Below, piece by piece: positions 52,343-60,974 of a stretch of 64,000 nucleotides of DNA. Position 1 is the stretch's first letter; the number at the start of each line of letters is the position of its first letter. Position numbers and translations under genes: made by a program. The notes under the pieces were generated by a model. That model saw only the letters and a list, made by a program, of their open reading frames with translations. It was not told the origin of the DNA and ran no database searches. The stretch spans positions 22,491-86,490 of the forward strand of contig JAEZQK010000001.1 in assembly GCA_023413135.1 (NCBI GenBank). The letters are read 5' to 3'. The DNA comes from Bacillota bacterium. Lineage in GTDB: Bacteria > Bacillota > Clostridia > Christensenellales > Aristaeellaceae.

Positions 52343-53167
52343 ATGGCCAGGCCCAGAAAAGGACGTCGCGTGTGCTGCATGCCGGGTTACAGGCGCTTTG
52401 GCCCGGTGAAGGAAGGTGAAGCTGATAAAAGAGTGATCGAGATGACGGTAGATGAGTTTGAAGCTGTTCGTCTGATTGACCTTGAGGGATTCAGCCAGGA
52501 GGAATGCGCCCATCACATGGAGGTGGCCAGGACGACTGCCCAGGCGATTTACAACAGTGCAAGGGTGAAGCTGGCCGAATGCCTTGTGAGGGGAATAGAC
52601 CTATCCATCGGCGGTGGAAGCTATGTCCTCATGGATGAGGGAGTGCCCGGGTGCAGATGCGGGCATTGCCACAAAAGAAGACGCCATTGTATGGGGGAAG
52701 ATGACTTTTTGGAATATCATTCCGAAGGGAATGAAAAAAATCGTGAGACATGCGAAAGGAGCGGTACTATGAGAATTGCGGTGACATACGAAAACGGAGA
52801 GGTTTTTCAACACTTTGGACACACCGAGCGGTTCAAGGTATATGATGTTGAAAACAACGAGGTGAAGCTGGCCACAACCATCAATACAAACGGCAGCGGT
52901 CATGGCGCACTGGCAGACATTTTGCAAAAGGTGAAGGTAGACACGCTGATCTGCGGCGGCATTGGCGGCGGCGCGAAACGTGCCCTGGCAGAAGCGGGAA
53001 TCAAGCTGTATGGAGGCGTTTCCGGGAATGCCGACAAGGCGGTGGAGGCGTTTCTCAAGGGTGAACTCGTCTATGATTCCGAGGCCGCCTGTGAACACCA
53101 TGGCCATCATCACGGGGATACGTGCGATTCGCATGAATGCGGGGAGCATCAGCACGGTCATCAGTGA
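52343..53167 (+). CDS. DUF134 DNA-binding protein fused to NifX/NifB-type cofactor-binding domain
   Basis: 274 residues from ATG at 52343. Residues 1-105 are DUF134 (MARPRKGRRV, VDEFEAVRLIDLEGFSQEECA with a helix-turn-helix); about 110-130 is a Cys/His cluster (PGCRCGHCHKRRRHC); about 150-250 is a dinitrogenase iron-molybdenum cofactor domain (ENGEVFQHFGHTERFKVY, ICGGIGGGAKRAL). The tail (252-274) is very rich in His and Cys and should bind metal. The two domains are often neighbours; here they are one chain. Role: likely metal or Fe-S cluster responsive regulation. No nif genes nearby. Confidence 0.85.
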   Translation: MARPRKGRRVCCMPGYRRFGPVKEGEADKRVIEMTVDEFEAVRLIDLEGFSQEECAHHMEVARTTAQAIYNSARVKLAECLVRGIDLSIGGGSYVLMDEGVPGCRCGHCHKRRRHCMGEDDFLEYHSEGNEKNRETCERSGTMRIAVTYENGEVFQHFGHTERFKVYDVENNEVKLATTINTNGSGHGALADILQKVKVDTLICGGIGGGAKRALAEAGIKLYGGVSGNADKAVEAFLKGELVYDSEAACEHHGHHHGDTCDSHECGEHQHGHQ

Positions 53168-53239
53168 GGAAATGAAGGGAAATACAGGATCATTATCCAA
53201 TGAGAATGCACAAAGGATGAAAAGATGGGGGAATGACCT

Positions 53240-54592
53240 ATGGTGCTTGATAAAAAGGGGATGCTGGATATTGTCCGCAAGCAGCTTGCAGTGGACATGA
53301 ACTGCGACCCGCGGGATTTCCTTCATGACGGGGTTGTATTTACCAAGGCCGCCTTGCTTGAGGGCCGCAGGCTCATCCAAAGGCAGACTCCGCACCTGGA
53401 AATCGCCACCATGGGTAAAGGCATCGTCGTCAGCGGTGACGACAGCGTTCTTGAAAAGGTGCGGCCTATCCTGGAAAACAAACGCAGGGACGACCTGTTC
53501 TCAGCCCCGTTCCTGTACGGTCATTCACTCTACTATATCCCTGACGGCCCGGATGTAAAGGAATTGCCTTGTCCCGAAGGATTTGCCCTGGTATCGGCGG
53601 AAGGTGCTCAAATCCATAAGCTGTATACGGTTCCCGGGTTTGAAAACGCGATACAGTACGATCCGAACCATCCCCGGCCGGATGTGCTGGTTTTGTATGC
53701 GCTCCGGGGAAATGAGATTGCGGGGATGGCCGGGGCCTCTGCCGACTGCAAAACCATGTGGCAGATTGGGATCGATGTGAAAGAGCCCTATAGAGGCTGT
53801 GGGCTGGCCGCGTGCCTTGTGAGCCGTTTGGCTGCTATGATCATGCAAAGAGGGATCGTACCTTTCTATGGGACGTCCTCTTCCAATATTGCCTCCCAGG
53901 CCGTTGCCCACCGCAGCGGATTTTCTCCGGCGTGGATGTGCAACTACAAGTATATTGATCATGCTGAAGCAAAGACAATGACAACGTTCTTAGAGGAACT
54001 GTCTTCCAAATCGCCTGCTCCCGGAGGTGGTGGGGCCAGCGCCCTGGTTGGCTCGATCGGTGTTTCGCTTTGCGCAATGGTGGCAAACTTGACCACCGGC
54101 AAGAAAAAATATGCCCCATATCAGGAGGATTTGGACCGTATCCTTTCAGATTCCGCTGTATCCGCCGGGATTTTGCTGAAGCTTGTCGATAAAGACGCAG
54201 AAGTATTTGAGCCGCTTTCAAAAGCCTACGGTATTCCCAAAGATGAGCCGGGCAGAAATGAGATACTGGAACAGGCCCTTACTGCGGCATGCTCCGTTCC
54301 CATGGATATTCTGCGGGAAGCATCAAGTGCTGTTGATATGCTGGAGCAGCTTTCGGTAAAAGGGTCACGGCTTGCGCTAAGTGATGTTGGAGTTGCCGCC
54401 ACTGCTTTACGTGCATCAATGGAGGGGGCGGCGATGAATGTGTATATCAACACCAAGCTGATGAAAAACCGTGACCATGCGCATAATATCAACGGCGATG
54501 CCCAAGCACTTTTGAACGAAGGCGTAAACAGGTGCAATGTCATTTATGAACATATTGCCAATGAACTGAGGGATATGCAATGCGCAGATTAG
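53240..54592 (+). CDS. GNAT acetyltransferase fused to formiminotetrahydrofolate cyclodeaminase
   Basis: 450 residues. Residues 1-235 are a GNAT-type acetyltransferase with the acetyl-CoA loop in GIDVKEPYRGCGLAACLVS. Residues 246-450 are a complete FTCD_C/FchA cyclodeaminase (TTFLEELSSKSPAPGGGGAS, MVANLTTGKKKY), which converts formimino-THF to methenyl-THF and ammonia. No stop or ribosome site separates the parts; the internal ATG at 53980 lacks a Shine-Dalgarno. Overlap of 13 bases with folD supports a joint one-carbon role. The substrate of the acetyltransferase is unknown. Confidence 0.88.
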   Translation: MVLDKKGMLDIVRKQLAVDMNCDPRDFLHDGVVFTKAALLEGRRLIQRQTPHLEIATMGKGIVVSGDDSVLEKVRPILENKRRDDLFSAPFLYGHSLYYIPDGPDVKELPCPEGFALVSAEGAQIHKLYTVPGFENAIQYDPNHPRPDVLVLYALRGNEIAGMAGASADCKTMWQIGIDVKEPYRGCGLAACLVSRLAAMIMQRGIVPFYGTSSSNIASQAVAHRSGFSPAWMCNYKYIDHAEAKTMTTFLEELSSKSPAPGGGGASALVGSIGVSLCAMVANLTTGKKKYAPYQEDLDRILSDSAVSAGILLKLVDKDAEVFEPLSKAYGIPKDEPGRNEILEQALTAACSVPMDILREASSAVDMLEQLSVKGSRLALSDVGVAATALRASMEGAAMNVYINTKLMKNRDHAHNINGDAQALLNEGVNRCNVIYEHIANELRDMQCAD

Positions 54593-55428
54593 ATGGCATG
54601 CCGGTCGTACATGCTTTAGGGAGTCAGGCTGCTGAGCAAATTAAGGTCTTAAGCGAAAAAGGTATTGTTCCGAAACTTGCCGTAGTCCGGATCGGTGATC
54701 GTGAAGAAGATCTTTCCTATGAAAAATCAATACAGAAAAGATTCTCGGCGCTCCATGCCGCTATAGAGGTCATTGCATTGCCTGCCGGCATCGCACAGGA
54801 CGTGCTGGAAAGCACAATCATATCCCTTAACAATGATATGGCTGTTCATGGCATATTGCTGTTTCGTCCGCTGCCCAGGCATCTTTCAGAAGATAGAATA
54901 AAGTACCTGATTGCTGCGGAAAAAGATGTTGATTGCATGGGCATTTTCAATACCGCTTCTCTTTTTGCCGGAAACAGGAAAGGTTTTCCGCCATGTACGC
55001 CTCAGGCAGTTATTGAAATGCTGGATTTCTATGGAATTGATGCGGAAGGCAAAAAGGCAACCATTGTAGGGCGGAGCCTGGTTGTTGGCAAACCGCTTTC
55101 AATGCTTTTGCTGGGCAAAAACGCGACGGTGACCGTTTGTCATACAAAAACGGCAAACCTGGCCGAAGAATGCAGAAAGGCCGACATCTTGGTTGCTTGC
55201 GCCGGCGCTGCCAAAATGATCACTCCTGATTATATAAATCACCGGCAGGTAGTCATTGATGTGGGTATCAACATGAAAGACGGCAAGCTGTGTGGCGATG
55301 TGGACTATGATGCCGTTGCTGATCAAGTGGAGGCAATCACCCCTGTTCCAGGCGGTGTTGGGGCAATAACAACAATGGTGTTGTTGAAGCATACGGTATG
55401 GAGCGCGATAAATGCGCCGGCACAATAA
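54580..55428 (+). CDS. folD: Methylenetetrahydrofolate dehydrogenase/cyclohydrolase FolD
   Basis: 282 residues. Catalytic Tyr and Lys in SYEKSIQK, conserved KDVDCMG and NADP loop GRSLVVGKPLSMLL, ending PVPGGVGAITT. The segment normally GILVQLPLP reads GILLFRPLP, so the conserved glutamine next to the folate site is missing; activity may be altered towards one of the two reactions. Overlaps the cyclodeaminase gene by 13 bases. Together they interconvert formimino-, methenyl-, methylene- and formyl-THF. Confidence 0.9.
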   Translation: MRRLDGMPVVHALGSQAAEQIKVLSEKGIVPKLAVVRIGDREEDLSYEKSIQKRFSALHAAIEVIALPAGIAQDVLESTIISLNNDMAVHGILLFRPLPRHLSEDRIKYLIAAEKDVDCMGIFNTASLFAGNRKGFPPCTPQAVIEMLDFYGIDAEGKKATIVGRSLVVGKPLSMLLLGKNATVTVCHTKTANLAEECRKADILVACAGAAKMITPDYINHRQVVIDVGINMKDGKLCGDVDYDAVADQVEAITPVPGGVGAITTMVLLKHTVWSAINAPAQ

Positions 55429-55434
55429 AAAGAG

Positions 55435-55589
55435 GGGCTGTTGCAATAGTTGCATATTGTATGATTATTCATAGAGACGGCGACCGAAGGTTTCCAAAGG
55501 GCGATCGGAAAGCCCTTTGGTCGCGTCCGCAGACGCGAAACCCCTCTCTTTGAATAACAACATATAGTATGCACTTTATGCAACAGCCC
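55435..55589. repeat. 155-base MITE-like element with GGGCTGTTGCA ends
   Basis: The ends are GGGCTGTTGCAATAGTTGCA and, on the other strand, GGGCTGTTGCATAAAGTGCA; the imperfect inverted repeat reaches about 36 bases. The interior holds nested hairpins (AAAGGGC/GCCCTTT; GCGTCCGCAGACGC). Seven bases after the folD stop. Confidence 0.8.
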
Positions 55590-55596
55590 GTGCTAT

Positions 55597-56607
55597 TTAC
55601 AGATCAATGAACTTCCGGAATTCCGTCAGTATGCCAATGCCGTCGGGGTAGTGGGCTGCGAACTGGGGAACGGCATGGCTGGGGAAGGAGTTGCCCTCAA
55701 TGAACCGGGGGCCGTCGTTCGTAATGGCCACGTCCCAGGCCACAAACCGCATCTGAGGCACCTTTTGGGCGGCTTCGATGCACACTTGTTTTGCTTCTTT
55801 CCAGAAGGGCACTTCAAAGCCTACGATGGGCGTGCCTGTCTTGGGATGTGTTTTGTATGTGTTGCCCTGCTTGTCCGCGCCGACGGTCAACAGCTTGCCG
55901 GAATCAAGATCGACCCTGGCGGCCATGCCGCCGCAGTCCACGTTGTCCATGACCCGGCCGTTGCCGATTCGCAAAAAGGCATAGACGATGCCCTGCTTTT
56001 TATCCCCCAGCAGTGTTGCGATGCGCACGGTGTTGACGGATGTGGGGCAGAGCTGCGAAAGCCTCTCGTGCTGTACCACCACTTCTTCCAGGATGCCGAT
56101 GTTTTTTTGACGGAGCAAATTCAAAAACTCAAGAATGCCCTCCTGCCAGTCTGCCTTGGCATACTTTTCGATGCCCTGGCCGCTGGAGCCCTCCAGAGGC
56201 TTTGCGATGACTGCATCCTTGCCCGAAAGGAATTTCTCCAAAGCCTCTGCGGTGGCATCATCGCTTAGTTCCAGCCAGTCCCTTTTCACATGCTCGGCGA
56301 ACATCGTATTGAATTCCGCCTTATTGTCGAAGTAATGCCAGTAATCCTTTTCGTTCATCCGCCGTACGATGCTATTGGAGATGCCGCGGGTGATTTGCGT
56401 TCTGCGCTGAGTGTCGTTTAAACGGTAGAACTCCGCGATCTTGTAGTCCACATAGCCGGCGTTGTAACGGACGGCGCACCTGAGCATGTCAACAAGAAGC
56501 CACAGGCGGCTTTTGCCGCTGCGCTCTTTCAAAATCTTCGTGGTCTTCCACATGGCTTTATAATCCATCCGGGCCATGCGCTGGAAAAGGAACTTCAAAC
56601 GGCTCAT
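55597..56607 (-). CDS. Sugar-transfer associated ATP-grasp protein
   Basis: 336 residues from ATG at 56607, six bases after GGAGG; the frame extends left into ychF without a ribosome site. The ATP-grasp core is visible: AVIAKPLEGSSGQGIEKY, EEVVVQHERLSQLCPTSVNTVRI, MDNVDCGGMAARVDL and FIEGNSFPS. It matches the family found in polysaccharide and teichuronic-type clusters, where members may ligate amino or carboxyl groups to sugars. Follows ychF by 13 bases, so cotranscribed; no sugar-transferase neighbours here. Confidence 0.82.
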   Translation of the reverse strand: MSRLKFLFQRMARMDYKAMWKTTKILKERSGKSRLWLLVDMLRCAVRYNAGYVDYKIAEFYRLNDTQRRTQITRGISNSIVRRMNEKDYWHYFDNKAEFNTMFAEHVKRDWLELSDDATAEALEKFLSGKDAVIAKPLEGSSGQGIEKYAKADWQEGILEFLNLLRQKNIGILEEVVVQHERLSQLCPTSVNTVRIATLLGDKKQGIVYAFLRIGNGRVMDNVDCGGMAARVDLDSGKLLTVGADKQGNTYKTHPKTGTPIVGFEVPFWKEAKQVCIEAAQKVPQMRFVAWDVAITNDGPRFIEGNSFPSHAVPQFAAHYPDGIGILTEFRKFIDL

Positions 56608-56620
56608 AGCTTCCTCCGGG

Positions 56621-57718
56621 TCACACATTGAAGCGGAACAGGGTCACATCCCCGTCCTGCATGACGTACTCCTTGCCTTCGCTGCGGATCAGGCCCTTTT
56701 CCCGGCAGGCGGTCATGCTGCCCTGGGCCACCAGTGTTTCATAAGGCACGATCTCCGCGCGGATAAAGCCTTTTTCAAAGTCGGTATGGATTTTGCCCGC
56801 GGCCTGGGGGGCTTTAAAGCCGTTTTTAATGGTCCAGGCCCGGCACTCATCCGCTCCCGCAGTCAGGAAGGATATAAGCCCCAGCAGCCGGTAGCAGGCG
56901 GTAACCAGCCTGTCCAAACCGCTTTTTTCAAGCCCCAGGGCGGAAAGAAATTCAGCCTTTTCCTCCGGGGGAAGCTGGGCGATTTCTTCTTCGATGCGGG
57001 CACTGATGACGATTAATTCCGCGTGCTCCGCCTTGGCCAGTTCCTTCATTTTCGCCACACCGGGAATGGTGTCTTCCGGCTTGCTTAAATCGTCCTCGGC
57101 GATGTTGGCAGCATAGATCACAGGCTTTACGGTGAGCAAGAACCAGCCTTCCGCGACATCCTTCTCCTCCTCGGTCATTGGGAAGGTACGGGCAGGCTTG
57201 CCCTGCGTGAGATGGCTTTGCAGCCGTGACGCAAGGTCCGCTTCCAGCGCGTACTTTTTTTCGCCGGATTTTAACATCTTCCGGGCTTTGTCTTCCCGGC
57301 GGGATACGGTCTCCATGTCCGCAAAGATCAATTCCAGGTTGATGGTTTCAATGTCCCGGGCAGGGTCCACACTGCCGTCCACGTGGATGATGTTTTCATC
57401 CACAAAGCAGCGCACCACATGGACGATGGCATCCACCTCCCGGATATGGGAAAGGAATTTGTTGCCAAGGCCCTCGCCACGGCTGGCGCCTTTCACAAGC
57501 CCGGCGATATCCACAAATTCGATGCCGGTGGGCGTTACTTTTTTGGGGTGGTACATGTTTGCCAGCACATTCAAGCGGTCGTCCGGCACCAGTACGGTGC
57601 CCGTGTTGGGCTCAATGGTGCAAAAGGGATAATTGGCGGCCTGCGCTCCCGCCTGGGTGATGGCATTGAACAGGGTGCTTTTTCCGACGTTGGGCAAACC
57701 TACGACACCCAGCTTCAT
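56621..57718 (-). CDS. ychF: Redox-regulated ribosome-associated ATPase YchF
   Basis: 365 residues from ATG at 57718 (a TTG two codons earlier is too close to the ribosome site). GTPase-like domain with GLPNVGKSTLFNAIT, DIAGLVKGAS and NIAED (NxxE in place of NKxD, the reason for ATP preference), a coiled-coil insert (about 130-200) and a TGS domain at the end (ECRAWTIKNGFKAPQAAGKIH). Role in translation and stress. Confidence 0.97.
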   Translation of the reverse strand: MKLGVVGLPNVGKSTLFNAITQAGAQAANYPFCTIEPNTGTVLVPDDRLNVLANMYHPKKVTPTGIEFVDIAGLVKGASRGEGLGNKFLSHIREVDAIVHVVRCFVDENIIHVDGSVDPARDIETINLELIFADMETVSRREDKARKMLKSGEKKYALEADLASRLQSHLTQGKPARTFPMTEEEKDVAEGWFLLTVKPVIYAANIAEDDLSKPEDTIPGVAKMKELAKAEHAELIVISARIEEEIAQLPPEEKAEFLSALGLEKSGLDRLVTACYRLLGLISFLTAGADECRAWTIKNGFKAPQAAGKIHTDFEKGFIRAEIVPYETLVAQGSMTACREKGLIRSEGKEYVMQDGDVTLFRFNV

Positions 57719-57759
57719 GGGCAACGCCCCTTCCTTAACATGAGAACAATAGCCACATC

Positions 57760-57788
57760 ATTATACTAGCGTCGGCAGGGAATTGCAA
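57760..57788 (-). promoter_or_regulatory. Promoter of ychF operon
   Basis: On the minus strand TTGCAA, 17-base spacer, TATAAT; about 41 bases before the start. Confidence 0.85.
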
Positions 57789-57894
57789 TCTTTCCCACGG
57801 AGCGCGCTTGTATTATCAAAAATCGCATTGGAACTTTTTTGGAATGGCTGCGTCCTATTGATATCTGGAAAAAACATGGAAGGAGCGTACCATC

Positions 57895-59844
57895 ATGAAA
57901 AGGAAAAACCTGATTTGCCTGCTGCTTGCCTTCTGCCTGTCCGTTTCGCTGCTTCCCGCGGCCTGGGCGCAGGAAGCGGGGAATAGCTCCTTGCCTATCA
58001 GTGAGAAGGAGTTTGGTTTGCTGCTGGGCGCGGCTTTTCCCGAAACTGTTGAGGCATCCCGGCTGACATCCGACCGTCCCGTCACCTATAGCCGCGCATT
58101 GGTGGCCCTGTGCGAGGCGGTGGGGCGCGGGGAACTGTCCGCCGCGTCGGCGCTGGCCTTTGCCATTGAAAACGATCTGGTCACGGGCCTTGCGGCCATC
58201 AGCAACCATCAGGTCCCCAAGGAGGATGCGCAAAAGCTGATTGCATCCTTTGCTTCCTACCGGGACGCACAGATCGAGCTTGAGACGCGGGAGGATGCTC
58301 TTTTCAGTGCAGCTTTCACCACGGGTGCGTCAATGCCTATGGCGGGCGCACCGGCGCCGCAGATGGAGACGGTGTCGCTTAACGGGCGGGGCTATGGAAC
58401 CATACCCGTGCCCATGCCCCGCATCGATTACAACAGCCTGAACGACGAATCTTATGGCAATGAAACGGAGAATCGGTTTTTGAATCCCCTTGTCAGCCCG
58501 TTCTCCACCTTTGCCCTGGATGTGGACACGGCCTCCTATGCCAATATCCGCAGGTGCCTTGTGGGCGGCTATCTGCCTGACAAAGGTGCGATCCGCATTG
58601 AGGAGATGCTCAACTATTTTACTTACGATCTTAAGAAGCCCACGGCGGAGGAGCCGGTTTCAATCACCACCGAGCTTGCCGTGTGCCCCTGGAACAAGGA
58701 GCACCAATTGGCCATGATCGCACTTTCCGGCTATGAGCCGGACAAAGCTTCGCTTCCGGGCAGCAACCTTGTTTTCCTGGTGGATGCATCCGGCTCCATG
58801 GAGGCGCCCAACAGGCTGCCGCTTATACAAAAGTCGCTGAAGCTGCTGGTTTCGCAGCTTGGCGCGAAGGACCGTATTACCATTGTGACATACGCCGGCA
58901 CGGCGGGGGTTTTGCTGGATACCACCCCCGCTGACCTCACGGAAAAGCTGTTTGCGGCCATTGACAGCATGAACGCCTATGGCTCCACCAACGGCGCGGG
59001 CGGGATCACAGCGGCTTATGAAAAGGCGAGGGAAGCTTATATCGAAGGCGGGAACAACCGGGTCATCCTGCTTACGGACGGCGACTTCAATGTGGGCGTG
59101 CAAAGCGCAAGTGAGCTCGAAGCGCTCATCACCAAGGAACGGGACAACGGCATTTATTTGAGCGTGCTGGGGTTTGGCATGGGCAACCTGAAAGATTATG
59201 AAATGGAGACGCTGGCGGATCGCGGCAACGGCAACTATGCCTATATCGATACGCTGAAAGAAGCCAAAAAGGTATTGGTGGATGACATGACAGGCACCAT
59301 TTTCTTAATTGCCAAGGATGTGAAGCTTCAGGTGGAGTTCAACCCCGAACATGTGGCCGAATACCGGCTGATCGGCTATGAAAACCGGCTGCTGAATACG
59401 GAGGATTTTCTGGATGATCAAAAGGATGCCGGAGAAATGGGAGCAGGCCATCAGATGATCGCCCTGTATGAGATCATTCCCGCGGTACCACAGGAACCGC
59501 CGTTTGAGGTGCCCGAATCCCGGTATCAAAAAAGTTCGCTGGCAGGCGGCGAGGAAACGCTGTATGTTTCCATCCGCTACAAGCTGCCCGGCAGCGAAAA
59601 GATCATGGCGGACGAAAGCGCATTGAAGTCTGATGAGCTCTCCCGGGTCATGAGCGGCGGTATGTCCTTTGCCTCGGCGGTGGCCGAGTTCGGGCTTATC
59701 CTGGAGGACTCTCCCTATAAGGGCGAGGCCAGCCTGGAAAGCGTGATAGACCGCGCCCTTTCCAGCCTTGAAGCGGATGTGTATGGCTACCGCGCGGAAT
59801 TTGTGCAGCTTGCGGACCTGACAAGGCTGCTTCCAGGCAATTAA
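57895..59844 (+). CDS. Secreted VWA-domain protein, YfbK family
   Basis: 649 residues. Signal peptide 1-25 (cleavage near AWA-QE). A von Willebrand factor N-terminal segment (about 190-285, NPLVSPFSTFALDVDTASYA, IRIEEMLNYF), a VWA domain (about 290-470) with complete MIDAS (DASGS, threonine in TNGAG region, LTDGDFN), and a C-terminal DUF3520 part (about 480-649). Length and order match the YfbK/YfbN group. Role unknown: metal-dependent protein binding outside the membrane. Start after GGAAGGAGCG. Monocistronic. Confidence 0.88.
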   Translation: MKRKNLICLLLAFCLSVSLLPAAWAQEAGNSSLPISEKEFGLLLGAAFPETVEASRLTSDRPVTYSRALVALCEAVGRGELSAASALAFAIENDLVTGLAAISNHQVPKEDAQKLIASFASYRDAQIELETREDALFSAAFTTGASMPMAGAPAPQMETVSLNGRGYGTIPVPMPRIDYNSLNDESYGNETENRFLNPLVSPFSTFALDVDTASYANIRRCLVGGYLPDKGAIRIEEMLNYFTYDLKKPTAEEPVSITTELAVCPWNKEHQLAMIALSGYEPDKASLPGSNLVFLVDASGSMEAPNRLPLIQKSLKLLVSQLGAKDRITIVTYAGTAGVLLDTTPADLTEKLFAAIDSMNAYGSTNGAGGITAAYEKAREAYIEGGNNRVILLTDGDFNVGVQSASELEALITKERDNGIYLSVLGFGMGNLKDYEMETLADRGNGNYAYIDTLKEAKKVLVDDMTGTIFLIAKDVKLQVEFNPEHVAEYRLIGYENRLLNTEDFLDDQKDAGEMGAGHQMIALYEIIPAVPQEPPFEVPESRYQKSSLAGGEETLYVSIRYKLPGSEKIMADESALKSDELSRVMSGGMSFASAVAEFGLILEDSPYKGEASLESVIDRALSSLEADVYGYRAEFVQLADLTRLLPGN

Positions 59845-59907
59845 ATATGACCTGGCGGCAGATTTTGGAGACCGGACAAGAAAATAAGGGGAAGTTTTGT
59901 CTCCCGC

Positions 59908-59936
59908 GTGACAGGCGCGGGAGATTCATGTATAAT
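59908..59936 (+). promoter_or_regulatory. Promoter of uppP
   Basis: GTGACA, 17-base spacer, TATAAT. A CTCCCGCG/CGCGGGAG inverted repeat (59901-59922) overlaps the -35 region and could be either the VWA-gene terminator stem or an operator. Confidence 0.75.
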
Positions 59937-59971
59937 AGGCGCTGACTGATAAGCGAAGGAAGGATATGACA

Positions 59972-60829
59972 ATGACGATACTGCAAGCCGCCATTCTGGG
60001 CCTGGTTCAGGGGCTGGCGGAATTTCTGCCCATCTCTTCCAGCGGACACCTTATTTTGGCGCGGGCCATCATGGGTATTGCCGATCAGGCGGAAGCTCCC
60101 GTTTTGCAAATGCTGGATATTCTGCTGCACGTAGGTACGCTGATTGCCGTGGTCGTAGTGTTCTGGAAGGATTGGATGGCCATTTTGCGCAACCTGTTCA
60201 AGTCCAAAACGCTGCTGCTGCTGTTCATTGCTTCCGTTCCGGCGCTGATTGTGGCTTTGGCCTTCAACGATGTGTTGGAGAGCCTTTTTGCAGGCTGGTT
60301 TGTGGGCTTTGCGTTCCTGATTACCGCGGCTTTCATGCTTTTGGCTGAAAAGCTTAGCAAGCGGGGCGGAAAGCATTCAAAGCGTGCGGAGGAACCTGGC
60401 TATAAGCATGCTGTCGCCATGGGCTGCATGCAGGCCGTGGCGCTACTCCCCGGCGTAAGCCGCAGCGGCTCCACGCTGCTGGGCGGCGTGGCCTCGGGCT
60501 TGACACGAACGTCTGCGGCCAAGTTCTCTTTTATGATGAGCGCGCCCGCCATCCTGGGCAGCCTGCTCATCAAGGGGAAAAACGCCTTGGAAAGCGGATA
60601 CTTCCAGCAGCTTGATCTGCTTCCCGTAATGGTGGGTATGGTGGCAGCTGCGGTCAGCGGCTTTCTGGCCATCCGGTTCATGCTTCAGGTCATCAACCGT
60701 ATTTCCCTTGGCTGGTTTGCGCTGTATGTGGCGGTGCTGGGTGTTGCTGTGATTGTTCTGCAGCTTGCGATGCCGGGTTTTTTGCAGCTTCCGGCCTTTT
60801 TCGGCGGAAACGTGTCCCCCATATCATGA
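59972..60829 (+). CDS. uppP: Undecaprenyl-diphosphate phosphatase
   Basis: 285 residues from ATG at 59972, eight bases after GGAAGG; the ATG two codons earlier (59966) is possible but only two bases from the ribosome site. Integral membrane protein with seven to eight helices and both active motifs, EFLPISSSGHLIL and PGVSRSGST. It recycles the lipid carrier of wall synthesis and can give bacitracin tolerance. Confidence 0.95.
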   Translation: MTILQAAILGLVQGLAEFLPISSSGHLILARAIMGIADQAEAPVLQMLDILLHVGTLIAVVVVFWKDWMAILRNLFKSKTLLLLFIASVPALIVALAFNDVLESLFAGWFVGFAFLITAAFMLLAEKLSKRGGKHSKRAEEPGYKHAVAMGCMQAVALLPGVSRSGSTLLGGVASGLTRTSAAKFSFMMSAPAILGSLLIKGKNALESGYFQQLDLLPVMVGMVAAAVSGFLAIRFMLQVINRISLGWFALYVAVLGVAVIVLQLAMPGFLQLPAFFGGNVSPIS

Positions 60830-60974
60830 ATATAGCGCCATAATTAGCTTTTTTTGGATGATATTGACCGTATAGGACACAATAGGGGGTGGAGAGACAA
60901 GCCTGTAATAGAAGCTGTGGCAAAGGAATATGCCCGGCTTCAAAGGCTGGAAAAAAACACAGGGAGGCCTTTCA

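Noticed and set aside
53980..54592. Separate fchA gene starting at the internal ATG
   Set aside because: No Shine-Dalgarno before it and the upstream acetyltransferase has no stop, so a fusion is the simpler reading.
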